A stretch of 64,000 nucleotides of DNA from Oxytricha trifallax. Lineage: Eukaryota > Ciliophora > Spirotrichea > Sporadotrichida > Oxytrichidae. The stretch spans positions 80,135-144,134 of the forward strand of contig ARYC01000462.1 of NCBI GenBank assembly GCA_000711775.1, written 5' to 3'. Every line of letters begins with the position of its first letter. Within the stretch, counting starts at the first letter, position 1. The notes beneath the pieces were generated by a model. That model saw nothing but the letters and a program-made list of their open reading frames with translations, was not told where the DNA came from and did not search any database. Both the position numbers and the translations under genes were made by a program. Shown here piece after piece: positions 13,990 through 25,385 of the stretch.

Positions 13990-14426
13990 TTATTTAACAA
14001 AAATCAAGATAATATTAAACAAATAACGATGAAATTTTGCTGATAATGATTAATTAATAATTTCAATTATTTTAAGAATTTAAATATTTAAAATTCATTC
14101 ACTATTTCGAATGAATAATAAATAATATCAAAGAAGATAAAGAAAATTTAAATTTAATAAAAAATTAAAGTATTAATTACATTAAAATAAAAAATTTATA
14201 TATAGCATAATAATATATTTCTTATTCATCAGTATATTTTATTATATATTTTAGCGGTAAACAAAATTTGATTATTATAAACGTTAAATGCTGAAAATTC
14301 CTTAATAAAAATAAAATAAATAGGAATAAAAGACAATTTTAAGTAAAAGATGTTATAGCTGTTAGAATTGGAGTTTGTTAAATTAAAATTTATTCTCAAT
14401 TAAATTCATAATTATTATAATAAAGT

Positions 14427-14512
14427 CCAGGTTGCTTTTTAATAAAGGACTCTACTACTACTACTACTACTACTACTTCAGGACTCTAATTAGGTATTAA
14501 AAAGCAACCTGG
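14427..14512. repeat. Perfect hairpin with (ACT)n loop
   Basis: CCAGGTTGCTTTTTAATA at 14427-14444 is perfectly inverted at 14495-14512, and the loop contains about nine ACT triplets (14451-14477). It sits immediately left of the long block of plus-strand genes. It could be an element end, a recombination scar or a structured microsatellite. Confidence 0.7.
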
Positions 14513-14756
14513 AAAATTAAGATCTTTAATGATTAATTAATATTAATAACTCCCAATTAAATTTTATTTCATACTCCATACCCACTATGTCAATGCTTTC
14601 GGAAGACATAGAATGTCATCATTAAAGAAGAGCTAGTCGTGCTCCTCTATACAGTTCTCCCCTTCAGTCCTGCATCACCTCTACGCATCCGCCTCCAGGT
14701 CCACGTCCGCTGCACGCCAACATATTACTGAAAAATTACACAACCTACTGTAGCTG

Positions 14757-17042
14757 ATGAGTCAAAAACACCACCCACCAAGGACGATGAAAGAAACTGT
14801 GGAAGCCATTCTGTGTGAAGAAAACTCGACAATGCACTCACAAATAGTTCAAGATGAAATAGAGGCAAAGTTTATGGGAAGGGATCTTTTCCCACGCGTG
14901 AAGATTAAGAGAGGAGCTAACCTTGTAGATGATGAAACAAACGAAGATTTGACGATGGCAGACCATACTCGATGAGTGGTTTCCAGCGATTAGAAAAATA
15001 AAGATTGGTATTCAAACTACGACTTGGAGTTTATTAACACTCCATCACACTAGCACACCAAGGACTCTCCTAGGAAGTATCAGTCATACCTTCCGACGAT
15101 GACTTATAGTCAGATAGATTGGTTTAAGAAGTGCCAGCTTCCTCATACACTAAAAATCATTAAATTGGGAGCCAAAAACGAAAATTACAAACGACATTAT
15201 TACAGAAGAACAAATTAAACAATTCAATAAATAACTATTTAGTCCAAAGATTTACAAAATAAAATAACCGCAATCAGCAAGTAGAGACATCTAAAAAGAA
15301 TGAAACTTTAAGATAAAGACCTTCAAGAAAAATACATCAAACCATCTCAAGACCAAGTTCATTTAGAGAAGTATAACAAGCTAACCATTCAGCTGATTAA
15401 GGAGGCTTAACGCAAGGAGAGTGACGCCCTGAGAGACTAATTACTCTACGCAACCTATGGATTGAATGCTATTTCAAGATCAAAAGAGTCTCGCCTTTCC
15501 AAGGAGGACTTAAAGGGTCACATTTGCTGCAAAAATCTTATTAGGAGTCGCCTATTTAAAAAAAAGCAGATTCTATATACACAGTCCCACCTGTGTCTTG
15601 AAACCTGAGTTTCGATAATATATTGGGTAGATTTAAAGAAGAGTCATCGATGTCATTCAGCGGCTTCACAAAGTTCCATAGGAGTCACTTTCAAAATTCA
15701 TCAATACTTTGTTCAAGGATAAACTGGAGACAAACTGATTCTCAAAAATAACTTTAAGAATAGTCGACGACGCATGGAAAATCTAGCACTCTAAACTACT
15801 TAATAGAACATTAGAAAGAAGTCGAATTTATCCCACCACTCATAACTTTGTGTTGCAAAAGAGGACCCTTGGTAGAACAAAATTTAAAACAACCCTGTCA
15901 TAAGAAAACAATCATCTACGAAACTCTACAACCATCACCGCAAAAAGTAAGTCTAAGGATCTCTATTAAATTATTAGCCTTTAAGTAAACGAACTCAATC
16001 TTAAAGCTGACGTGCTAAATAATAAGTTTAATTAAGAATATGCTGAATTCGAACGGTAAGTGTAGAAGGAAATATAGAAAGGACCGATCCCCTTAACGAA
16101 AGATAGCTCATTGTATGACAAATAAATTGTAAAGAAAATCCTAGAGAGCAACTCTTTGAGATCTAAAACACTTGCTATAATGGACTCCCTTAAAAGTAAT
16201 TTTAAATAGACTGATCATCACGAATAGTGGGGTAACGAATTAACTTCTCTATTTTTTGAAGTCACTAGAAGAATGGAGAGATTTGGTGAAATCTAAGAAA
16301 CATGACCTGCTCCAGCAATTAGTGAAGCTTGAAGGCATAATAGATTAGGGTGAACTTGTAGATATTTCTCCACTCATGGACCCCCTCTTTTTAGAGTTTA
16401 TTCCAAAGAAAGAATGCATAGTAAAACCGCTTTACGTTTCTAAAAGCAAGAAACATTAGAATAGAGTCAGTCCTAATTAATTCATGCCGTAGTGGGCTGC
16501 TCTGCATGAGCAACTAAGAAACAACCTAATGATAGTAGATAGGGTTGTAAAATATACCATAGTTTAAACTGAAGAGTATAAGCTCGTGCCCATTCTTTGC
16601 CTTGAGAAAATAACGAAAAATCCAAACTTGGCATTTCAGAAACTGAAAAATTTAAGCAATAATCAATAGGAGTCTACTACTCGCAAAATAGAATGGCAAT
16701 CATGGGCAGTAACCAGAAAGCTTACCTCGTAGTAGGTAGTCTTGGAACAAATGGAATAGCACTTATCATATGTAATTAAGAAGGCAAAAGTCAAAGTATC
16801 TACTTTAAGACAAGCGGCAACATGGTTAAAGACTTTACCTCCTATGCTAGCATAGCTCACGCTCTGGGAGAACAAGGAAGCGGATCCAAACTTTACGATG
16901 ATAATGGGAAAGCAATGCGAGCCTGTTGCTTAATTCTAGAGCTTGCTTATTGGAAGACGACAAAGGAAGGGATGTTGTTTATGATTACAGTATAGAAATT
17001 TAATACACCTCATTCAAACAAGGTAAACAGCAAATGATTACT
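14757..17042 (+). pseudogene. Large unknown protein gene, broken by several frameshifts
   Basis: Successive plus-strand frames are open for long distances under the ciliate code: 14757-14975, about 14984-15605 (over 200 codons), about 15740-16307 (nearly 190 codons), about 16290-16660, and 16660-17040 ending in TGA. Frames hand over at single-base shifts, so this looks like one protein of roughly 750 residues. It is rich in Lys, Gln and Ser with helical segments; the last part contains small-residue strands (YLVVGSLGTNGIALIIC). No catalytic motif is recognised. Being on the same strand and directly upstream of the transposase gene, it is probably a structural or accessory gene of the same large element. 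Base composition is much less AT-rich than the flanks. Confidence 0.5.
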
Positions 17043-17399
17043 AAAAATACGGAGATAAATTCATCATCTGCTCACAAAAGATCACTATCGGATAACGAAG
17101 AAGCTGCTGCTAAAAACAAAATCATATAAATGGAATGATCAAACGAGGTTTCGCTAGCATTTCTGTGGCCTACTTATTTCGAAGATTACTCAGATGATTA
17201 TATTAAATGAGATAACAAACAAGTATAATTTTCTGGACATATTCAGGTTAAATGAGAACTCAACGAGGTGAGATTTTCATGTACTAGCACTGATTAAATA
17301 TACCTATTACGCAACTGTTTAAATGACTTCTAAATAATAAGACATGCACTTCGCTCACTTTATTAAATCTTCTCTAGAACATCCTCACACCTAAGCTTT

Positions 17400-18453
17400 T
17401 AATTACAAATAACTTTTTTTACTCACTATATCCTCCCTACTAGCTTTTATAATTATACTGTTCCTCTTACTTCGTTTATCCTATTAGATTTGGGTCCTCT
17501 TTGAGAATGATAGAGAAAGAACATGCAGATTGATTATTCGGATTGCAGATTCAAGTTGAGGGAGAAGGAAGACTAAATAAACTCTGATTAGAGATTCTAG
17601 CAACTCTTTCTTAAATGGCAACCAATCCTTTGTTAAAGGCATTTGACTCAAAGTAATAAGAATAAGTCAAAATGGTCTTTTTGATTTATGTTCAAGCTAA
17701 AGGAGTAAATGAGAGTAAATGACTTTTGGTTATTTAAAATTTATCATTTTCATATAATAAACTGTTGCTAATTCAAACTCTAACTTTATAGTGAATGGTT
17801 CTCTTGATCTTGTCTTTGGCCAAATTTGTCGCTCATAACTGTCAAACTACGCATTTAAGCTCTTTAAGGCTACATTTACTAAGATTCGGTTTTCAAGCGC
17901 TTTACTTGCAAAAAGAAGTCCTTCCTATCAGCTCTTAAATGCTCTTCTTCTTTAGTCTCTTCACACTCTTATCTGGTTCGACGGCGCTTCGTATTGGACT
18001 TCAGTAAAGTAAAAGCCCTGCCATTACCAGCTAAAATTGTTCATTAAACTATCTTATAAACTTACAGGAAGTTAGCATACACCTGTTAAAGGCTTCCACA
18101 AACTCTGGCCGTATCTAAACATCTAAAGACTGCTTTCCACCTTTCTTTAGAACTGCTTTTGCCTAGCCTAGTTAATTAATTCTTGCAACTATTCAGGGAT
18201 GATGGTATATAGGATGTCTCCCATTTTTTATCAATTATTCCAGTCGCGGGGAGAGGGCAGGTGGCTCATCACTTGCTCTTGCTATTGGGCAAGACTAAGA
18301 AAGTCATTACCGTAAGATCTTCAATCTATGAGATTGCTGAAACTTTTACTGAATCCTGTGAAATGAACTATATTAATAAAGATAGCCACGAAGCAAAGAG
18401 AACTTACATTTTTATCTCCCTTAAGAATCTCACTCTAGAAATAGGAGTTGGTT
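17400..18453 (+). pseudogene. Decayed coding stretch with a possible membrane segment
   Basis: Fragments of plus-strand coding sequence continue from the previous gene. Around 17430-17500 one frame encodes a strongly hydrophobic run (SLLAFIIILFLLL) followed by charged residues, a plausible single membrane span. About 17770-18070 is open for 100 codons. About 18195-18453 is open to a TGA and includes GKTKKVITV. Frames change several times and no family is recognised. It may be one or two genes. Confidence 0.3.
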
Positions 18454-18617
18454 GACTAGAGACTGGGCAAGTGAGCCTTGTAGTCTTGGGACAGGAAGAT
18501 ATATATCTCTTTTTTACTTTGCAATTTAGTCTGTAAGTCTAGTAAATTAATTGGCTACTAGTTCATTTAATCAAATTAATAATTTTCAAATTTATAGTCT
18601 ACAAAGATTAATTAAAA

Positions 18618-20426
18618 ATGGTTCAGGATTCTTGGGGTTTGTGGAGGGGTGCCACTATTCGTATATTTGGTGTTATTGAGAAGTTTTTTCTATCCCAAAT
18701 GGGATTCTCTATAGAGAATTCCGGTAGCACTAAGAGGGAAACCTTAAGAACTATAATGAAAAACTTTAACTATTGTCCAGAATCGACTCAGGAATACTAA
18801 GAAAACTGACGAACTAATCGATAATAGCAGTTCTACTAAATGGATTTATAACTAGAATCAGAGTCGGCTCTAAAAGATTCAAGGACCTTGCATAATAATT
18901 CACTTCATTAAATCCTTGATGAGGCAACTTTAAACATTACTCAGTTAATTAGCTGTCGTCTGAGTGATCCTGACCAAGTGGTGCTTAGCTCCCATTCTGC
19001 TAACTCCCTTAGTATGACTAAACAACATTTTTTCTAATACTAGCATCAATCTAATAACCCATTTAGTTTAAGGTTTATCGATTCTTGATCAATAGTGGTA
19101 CGCTCGATTAAGCAATAAGCAGGTCTCGATGCTATGATAGGGTAATCAGCCATAAGAGAGCTTGCCATAATGGCTCTTGAATATCTTGACCGTACAAGTA
19201 CTAAAAGACTTCAGTATAGAGAATTTGCAACTTAAGTAGGTTCACCATGATTTCTTGGAGTTGATACAATATCCTAATAATCCCTCGATCAATATAATTT
19301 GAGAAATGGGATAGAGGACTACATGATGAGTAAAATAACTACAACTTAGATGCTTGCGTTAAAGCGCAGTGCACCAGACTATCTGAAGTTATAGAACGAG
19401 AGCTTAAACAAAAATATAATGAACCTTTATAAGTAAGGGTACTAAACCAAATGTTTTGGTCACATCTTGGGCATCAAAGAGAGATTAGTGAAAAAAACTT
19501 TGAGGAAAAAACCGTAACACTTAGAGCAACCTATTTTCAATAGAAATACAACCAAATTAAACCAACTATCTGATGCAACAAAATAAAAAATGGCAGAAAT
19601 TTTGAGAGGATCAGGATCTATAATCACAGCAAATTATATTTAGGAAGAGCTCAAGCATTAGCTTGGCATAAAAGTCTCGAAGTATCATATCATAAAATAC
19701 TTAGTACGCGACTTGGGTCTCACTTATCATAAGGTGTATTAGATAACGCCAAATCACAATACATCAATTTCGAAACTAGCTCGACAATTAGCCGCGGCTG
19801 AGTATATCCGCTTATTATGTAGGGGCGAAATCCTAATCAATATAGACGAGACTGTAGTACAAAGCACCAACAATCGAAATTATTCTTGGGCCCCGTCTGG
19901 TACTACCACTCTCTCAACTCCTTCCAGGAGAATGAGTAAAGTATCTATTACAGCTGCAGCATGCAGTAATGGAGAATTGCTGTTTACTGTGAATAATGGG
20001 ACCACTAATAGCTCGACATTCATTAATTTCTTTATTTTATTGGTGAAGCACCTTAGCAGGCTAGACCCCTGGTGGTAGGCTAATTACCTGATTATTGTGG
20101 ATAATGCGCCTTACCACAAAAGTTTCGCAGCATTAGAGCCAGTAAAAAAGATGGATTTGCCTCTTCTCTTTCTGGGGCCTTACTAGTTTGATCTCGCCCC
20201 AGTGGTACAGGTCTTTCGATGCATCAAGCAGCGAGATCTCAACGAAACAAGATGCTCAGTCTCAAAAACATTGAGGTATTAATTTACTTTTTGGAGGCAG
20301 TTATCAAGATACATCCAGCTACTTGCATTTTAGATCTCAAATATCGGCATGATGACTTGGCTTGAAACAGCTTTTCAAAGAGCACTAGTAACTGCTTTAA
20401 AACACTTGAGTCTGCAAGACGTATGA
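18618..20426 (+). pseudogene. Tc1/IS630-type DD34E transposase, three in-frame TGA codons
   Basis: A single frame runs from ATG 18618 to TGA 20424-20426 (602 codons) without any frameshift. It is interrupted by only three TGA codons, all in the N-terminal third (near 18808, 19087 and 19249). The C-terminal third is a DDE nuclease of the Tc1/mariner-IS630 type: INIDET (first Asp), LIIVDNAPYH (second Asp), then 34 residues to the motif GPYQFDLAPVVQVF. In homologues that motif reads ...P(I/V)E..., so the last catalytic acid is Val here. A helical, HTH-like region precedes it (about residues 320-400). The protein is much longer than the ~340-aa transposases elsewhere in this window, so it is a different subfamily. 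Both the TGA codons and the lost acid say it is inactive. Confidence 0.75.
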
Positions 20427-20770
20427 TGCAGTCTCAACTCGTAGGCAAACTATCAGCAACTTTATTAATTGGTTTAAAATATGATAAACTCAAATCGTCC
20501 ATATTTCTTTGTAATGACTACTTGACTGTCCAGGAAATGAGGAGTCGCTGCAGTTTATGCTTCTCTATCATATGGTGTTAAGATTGGTGAATTTCAATAT
20601 GCTGAGTCAAATTTAAGTTGGTTTTAATCATTTTTGTAAGTTTACATTGATATGTATCAAATCTAAATATTTAAATCAACCTATAAAAAGCAGTTTAAAC
20701 ATTCATTAAAGTAATGGCTATTAAATTTTCAGTTATCCACTTATTGATTTTTATTCTGATTATTTTATTA

Positions 20771-21749
20771 TTAAGCGAGTATAATTAAAATGGGGAGACA
20801 GTTAAAATTAAATCAAAAAAGAGATCAAATAAAATTATGTTCATATCAATATACATGTGTTAAGATAAAACAGTCACTAATTTGAAATATGTTTGAGTAG
20901 ATCCTTATTTAACTTTAATTAATTAATCAACTATCTAAAAATGGAATTTTTGTTTTTTTTCAACTTTTCTGATTTATTTCTATTTTAGCGCAGTGATCAA
21001 GTTGATGCTGTAGCTGATCTCTAAGTTTTTCATAGATATCTTCAGGGTATCTTCAGGATATCTTCCTTAAAAAATAAAAAGTGTGGAGGCTGTGGAGAGT
21101 GTGGAGTTTAGCATCACCAATAGCAGTGGAAATAGCATCAATATCACCAATATTCTCTCAAAATCAAGCATTATTAGGAGTCTGATTGAAATTCTAGAGA
21201 ATTTCAAAATTTTACATCTCTGATTTTTTCATTGTTTTTAACAACATTATCTTCATCATCATCTTAAATATTAGGTCTCACATCTATGAATTTTAGAAAA
21301 ACTAGATGTTTTAGATAAAATCTCAGACTCCTAATAATGCTTGATTTTGAGAGAATATTGGTGATATTGATGCTATTTCCACTGTTATTAGAGATGCTAA
21401 ACTCCACACTCTCCACAGTCTCCACACTTTTTAATTTTCAAGTAAGATATCCTGAAGATACCCTGAAGATACCCTGAAGATATCTATGAAAAACTTAGAG
21501 ATCAGCTACAGCATCAACTTGATCACTGCGCTAAAATAGAAATAAATCAGAAAAGTTGAAAAAAAAAAAAATTCCATTTTTAGATAGTTGATTAATTAAT
21601 TAAAGTTAAATAAGGATCTACTCAAACATATTTCAAATTAGTGACTGTTTTATCTTAACACATGTATATTGATATGAACATAATTTTATTTGATCTCTTT
21701 TTTGATTTAATTTTAACTGTCTCCCCATTTTAATTATACTCGCTTAATA
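20771..21749. mobile_element. ~980-bp palindromic element with TTAA-bounded ends
   Basis: The arm 20771-21186 is mirrored with very high identity at 21322-21749, around a ~135-bp centre. The ends read TTAAGCGAGTATAATT and its inverse. The arms contain short tandem repeats of a GATATCTTCAGG-type unit and a GTGTGGAG-rich segment. No coding. It lies between the transposase gene and the chromodomain gene of the same block, so it is either an insertion that split the block or a non-autonomous element landing between genes. Arm identity is far higher than the state of the neighbouring genes, suggesting recent arrival or homogenisation. Confidence 0.8.
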
Positions 21750-21819
21750 GAGCTAAAATGACAGATTAAAGTATAAAAATGATTTAATATTCCAAGGGCT
21801 AAAATAAAAGAGTGCCGAA

Positions 21820-23121
21820 GCAGGAAGAGAAGCAGTTTGACATTAGCGAGATATGGATGCACACAAGACTGATATTGGCTTTGAATATTTCGTTAGATGG
21901 GAAGAGTATGATCCTAATTAAGATAGTTGGATACCAAATTAAAATAAATCGGAGACTGGGCAAAAGATGAAGCAGAGAAGTTTATAATTGACAAGAAACC
22001 TAAGCTGTTGGATGTGAAAGTGTATTAGCAAAAATGCACCGCTCGCCATAAATCACTGAGGAATAGTATAATTTTCGCTTAAGGTGACACAAGAACTGAC
22101 AAATGTATGAAAGTCATGAACTCCGAAACTGCCTAGATAAGTACTTTCCCACCAGCTATTAAGCGAACTACGAAACAGAAAATCGAAGCTATAGAGGATA
22201 AGAATTATGAAAACAAGACATAACAATTATTGCAGAGGACGATGAGGATCACAATATTAGCAAATATTTGCATATAAGTGAAGAACTTAGAGACTTCGAA
22301 TGTCCTTTCATTAACTACTCTAATGAATTAGAAAAGAAATTGACCGACAAGTATGACAGTTTTCTAGACATCAATTATGGATCGATGATTTAGTAAACGA
22401 GGGAAGATTTCCTTTAAGGGCTTACAAGCAGATTCTCTCATAATTTAGGACTACTCAACTTTACTCAGTAGAAGTTCAATAATTGCCGCCCCAGGATATA
22501 TTTAAGAAGGCATATTGGCATCCGGGAAAACAAGATCAATCTACCCTAACGTGTTTTATAACAGCAAGTAACATGGTGGCCGGAGTGCCATTATTCGATT
22601 CTCCTTAGAAATTTCATGCCATGTATGAGTCAAGGACTCACATGTCAAATAAAAGAAAGTTGGAGATGCCTTGGGAGGAAGGATATTGCTACAAAAATCT
22701 CCCATTTTTATTCTTTGACCCTAATGATGATCAATGGTACAGCCCAGTTTTCAATCATTAAATATCAGGTGTTATCCTTCGTAATATGAAAGAAAATTTA
22801 CACTAAGGGTGGTGGGGTCTCTTGGAAACCAACAACCCGTATAGAAAGTTCATAATTCAAGTTCTAGTGATTACTTCCACCCTTGAAAATGGCGTAGTTT
22901 AAAAATAGTAGCCGTTTCATGCAACAGCATTGGTAAAAGATAATAACAAATGGCTGTTACTAGACTCAGTTGAGGAAGGCTCTTTAGAGATTACCCCGGA
23001 TGGGGATAACTCAAAGAATGGTACGACGGAGTTTATAGTATTGGAATGCTTGCAATCTGTCCAGATAATCCTCCTCCTGGCAAGTGATAGGCTTTTAAAC
23101 GAGAATGGTATCGTTTCATGA
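21820..23121 (+). pseudogene. Chromodomain plus papain/Josephin-like cysteine protease gene
   Basis: Near 21855-21945 the frame encodes FEYFVRWEEYDPNQDSWIP, the aromatic-cage and W-x-P core of a chromodomain. After a shift, the C-terminal helix (WAKDEAEKFI) follows, then a basic linker and, after a further shift near 22490, a ~210-residue domain ending at TGA 23121. That domain has Q-x-x-L-T-C-F-I-T-A-S early and FHATALVKDNNKWLLLDS late. The order is Gln/Cys, then His, then Asp/Ser, as in papain-like and Josephin-type cysteine proteases. Chromodomains are common in transposon integrases as chromatin tethers; a protease partner is less usual. Protease identity is inference from two short motifs. 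At least two frameshifts make it inactive as read. Confidence 0.5.
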
Positions 23122-23129
23122 ATGGTGAA

Positions 23130-23890
23130 AAAGTGATAAAGCAAGGTGGTAACAGGATAAAAAATCAAAAGCAGCAGAAAGAGTTCCCGAAAAGATCGTA
23201 GAACCAATCTACACAATAAAGGCAATAAATAAAATAGAACCAACAAGCAAGCAATTCCATAGAGCATTCCAAGGAAATCTAGAGGCAAACAACTTATTGG
23301 CAAGAGAGCAGATAGAGGGAGAGATATGGATGCAAAGACAGCATTGTTTGACAGCACTTTGAATGGGAGACTGAAGAGATAATTAATTAATTCAGAGCAT
23401 GAGAGGGCCAGACTCGAGACCATTCAAAAATGTTAGGTATAAATCATGCTTGAGACGAAGATCACTTTCGGGAAGTTGTAAAAGTACATAGAGACCATCA
23501 GAAAAATGATGGTGTTGCCATTCCCAGATTAATTATAGAAGCAAGTACTTGCTCCGGAGAAGGATAGAGGAATCATTAGTACTGCTTATTCCTGGGTGGC
23601 TCTTCGCGGTCCAAGATCGAGGCTGGATCACTTCAAGCAGTAAATGATAAATGACGGTGGCGAACTCTAAATACAAGTTGAATCAAAAGAGAGTGAAGTA
23701 GTTGGATAGAACTGGGTGGACTAGAAATTTGAGAAAGTTCTGCTCTAGATCGAAGAAAATCTCTATAGCTTCGTATATATATAATGCTTCAGGACAACCC
23801 GAAAATACCCTACTCCTTTGTCACACACGTCAAACGCATTCTTTCAAAAACAAAGGCTACTGGTCTTTAATAGCGCTACGATAGTGAGAT
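23130..23890 (+). pseudogene. Unknown helical protein gene, broken
   Basis: Directly downstream of the protease-like gene, on the same strand. One frame (about 23150-23370) reads as a charged helical peptide (FHRAFQGNLEANNLLAREQ). A second frame is open for about 180 codons from about 23340 (SEHERARLETIQK, then FGKLQKYIETIRKMM). These look like parts of one coiled-coil-prone protein with a single shift. It is probably the last gene of the 14.4-24 kb block. No family is recognised. AT-rich DNA follows to 24260. Confidence 0.3.
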
Positions 23891-24406
23891 TAAGCAGCAT
23901 AAGGCTAACATAATTAAGGACAATGACCCCATAAAGATGCCTGATGATTCGATGCAAGCATACCTTGCAATTGAAAAGATTGTTAAGAATTTAATAGCTG
24001 TAATTAAAGTTTGTCTAATTTTAAAATAATATGGTAAGTATTTCAAATTTCATTTCACTTTATTTTGAAATCTTTTAGTTAAACTTACTCTTTTTTTTTA
24101 ATAAAATTTTCTAAACTGTTAAATTACTTATTGATTAGTGAAAATATCAATTCTTTGAATATTATTGAAATACATATATAGAAATAATTTTTATTATCAT
24201 TAAAATTACTCTAAATTTTGAGAATTTCAAGAAATAAAAATAATAATCAATTGTTTATATATACTTTGCTTCAACAAAACCCCATTTAGCATTAAGGACC
24301 GTGGTACTCTATCCTTCTAATTTTGATCCACGTTGCCTGATCCCATTTACTCCGGAGCTAAATGAAATTCGTTGGCACTGACTCAAACACACCCCTTTCA
24401 TTTCAT

Positions 24407-24768
24407 TATGGCATATTCTGCTATTAACAGCGTTTTTATTTGGGAGCATCTATTCCTGCTCAAGTATTAGCATAAGTATCTTGAGATGCTACTTAAGTCT
24501 AGGGTTGAAATCCATAGTCGTCCTCGCATTAAGATCTCAACTGAATCCCTAATTATATCAACTCGATTTAATTCAAATGATTTTTCACTAGGAATATCAA
24601 GCTGGAGGGCTGAAACGAGCAGCCTTGTTAAAGAATGCAAACTGTAGTGATAAGATGCCTAGCTCTATAAGCAAAGTCACATCTCATCTCCTTGCTCCAC
24701 AACCATAGAATCTTATAATAGCAATTGAGGAATGTGCTGACCCGCCTACTTACCCCAGCAGCCTTTGA
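24407..24768 (+). pseudogene. Small ORF of unknown function, one frameshift
   Basis: ATG 24407 opens an 80-codon frame to TGA near 24646 under the ciliate code. A single-base shift just before that TGA leads into a second open frame to TGA 24768. Together they encode about 120 residues, Ser-rich in the second half. A telomere-like CAAAACCCC lies upstream at about 24275. It precedes the repeat-rich ORF and the intact transposase, all on the plus strand, so it may be the first gene of that element. No motif is recognised. Confidence 0.3.
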
Positions 24769-24796
24769 TTGAATAGCTAAGTCGTAGTCAATACCC

Positions 24797-25330
24797 ATGA
24801 TTCAGTTGTTGCGCCGAGATTCTAAGCTCCATGATAATAGGAGGAATTGGAGGAAGCGGAGGAACCAGAGGAAGCAGAGGAATAGGAGGAAAAGGAGGAA
24901 TCGGAGGAAGTGGAGGAATCGGAGGAAAGGGAGGAAGCGGAGGAATTAGAGGAAGCAGAGGAAGCAGAGGAAGCGGAGGAATCAGAGGAAGCAGAGGAAT
25001 AAGAGGAATAGGAGGAATATGAAGAAGCGGAGGAATAAGAGGAATCGGAGGAATAAGAGGAATAAGAGGAAGCAAGCGGAGGAATCTGAAGAAACAACCT
25101 TAGATTAATCCATAGAGACTTCTACACGCCATTCGATTGCCATTCGAACTTACTTCGCTAGGGGTTTCTAAAGCAAATTGCAGGCTTGGAGAAAACTGCC
25201 AGAGATGCTTTAAGATATGAATGGATCTAAAATTCATCAACAATAAAATTTAGCATTAGCTTAAACCTGCTTTCATTCAAGAATAAAAATCTCGCCTATT
25301 TAAGAGACTCTAATTACTTAATAAGAATGA
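24797..25330 (+). CDS. Arg/Lys/Asn-repeat ORF (177 aa), uncertain
   Basis: From ATG 24797 to TGA 25328-25330, one frame is open for 178 codons when TAA/TAG are Gln. Residues about 15-90 are a nearly uninterrupted tandem of R-R-N, R-K-Q and R-K-R triplets, among the most basic sequences possible. A Glu/Thr segment and a Gln-rich tail follow. It ends 55 bp before the ATG of the intact transposase, on the same strand. Such a protein would bind nucleic acid or be nucleolar, but that is inference. The repeat DNA is (AGG AAN) based, so two other frames (Gly-rich and Glu-rich) are also open through it. The Arg frame is preferred only because it alone continues far beyond the repeat and has a start codon. 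Confidence 0.35.
24833..25080. repeat. Polypurine (GGAGGAA)-type tandem repeat
   Basis: About 250 bp of almost pure purine on the plus strand, built from 9-bp units of the form GGAGGAANN and 15-bp compounds of them. It has two pyrimidines or fewer per unit. All three forward frames are free of TGA for most of it. A tract of this length could form triplex DNA or stall polymerases; its strand asymmetry contrasts sharply with the surrounding sequence. Confidence 0.85.
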
Positions 25331-25385
25331 CTTTAAAATTTGAATTTCAAATTCAAAACCTCAAACTTCTTTTCAGCAACAATCA

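Noticed and set aside
16663..16875. 70-codon minus-strand frame
   Set aside because: Antisense to the last well-conserved frame of the large unknown gene at 14757-17042.
22917..23423. Longest standard-code open frame (168 codons, minus strand, hydrophobic)
   Set aside because: It lies antisense to the protease-like gene and its downstream partner, where the plus strand has protein-like composition and family motifs. The hydrophobic minus reading is the usual shadow of a charged helical gene.
24788..25097. Pro/Leu/Ile- and Ser-rich minus-strand frames over the polypurine repeat
   Set aside because: They arise automatically from the complement of the GGAGGAA repeat, have no extension beyond it and no supporting context.
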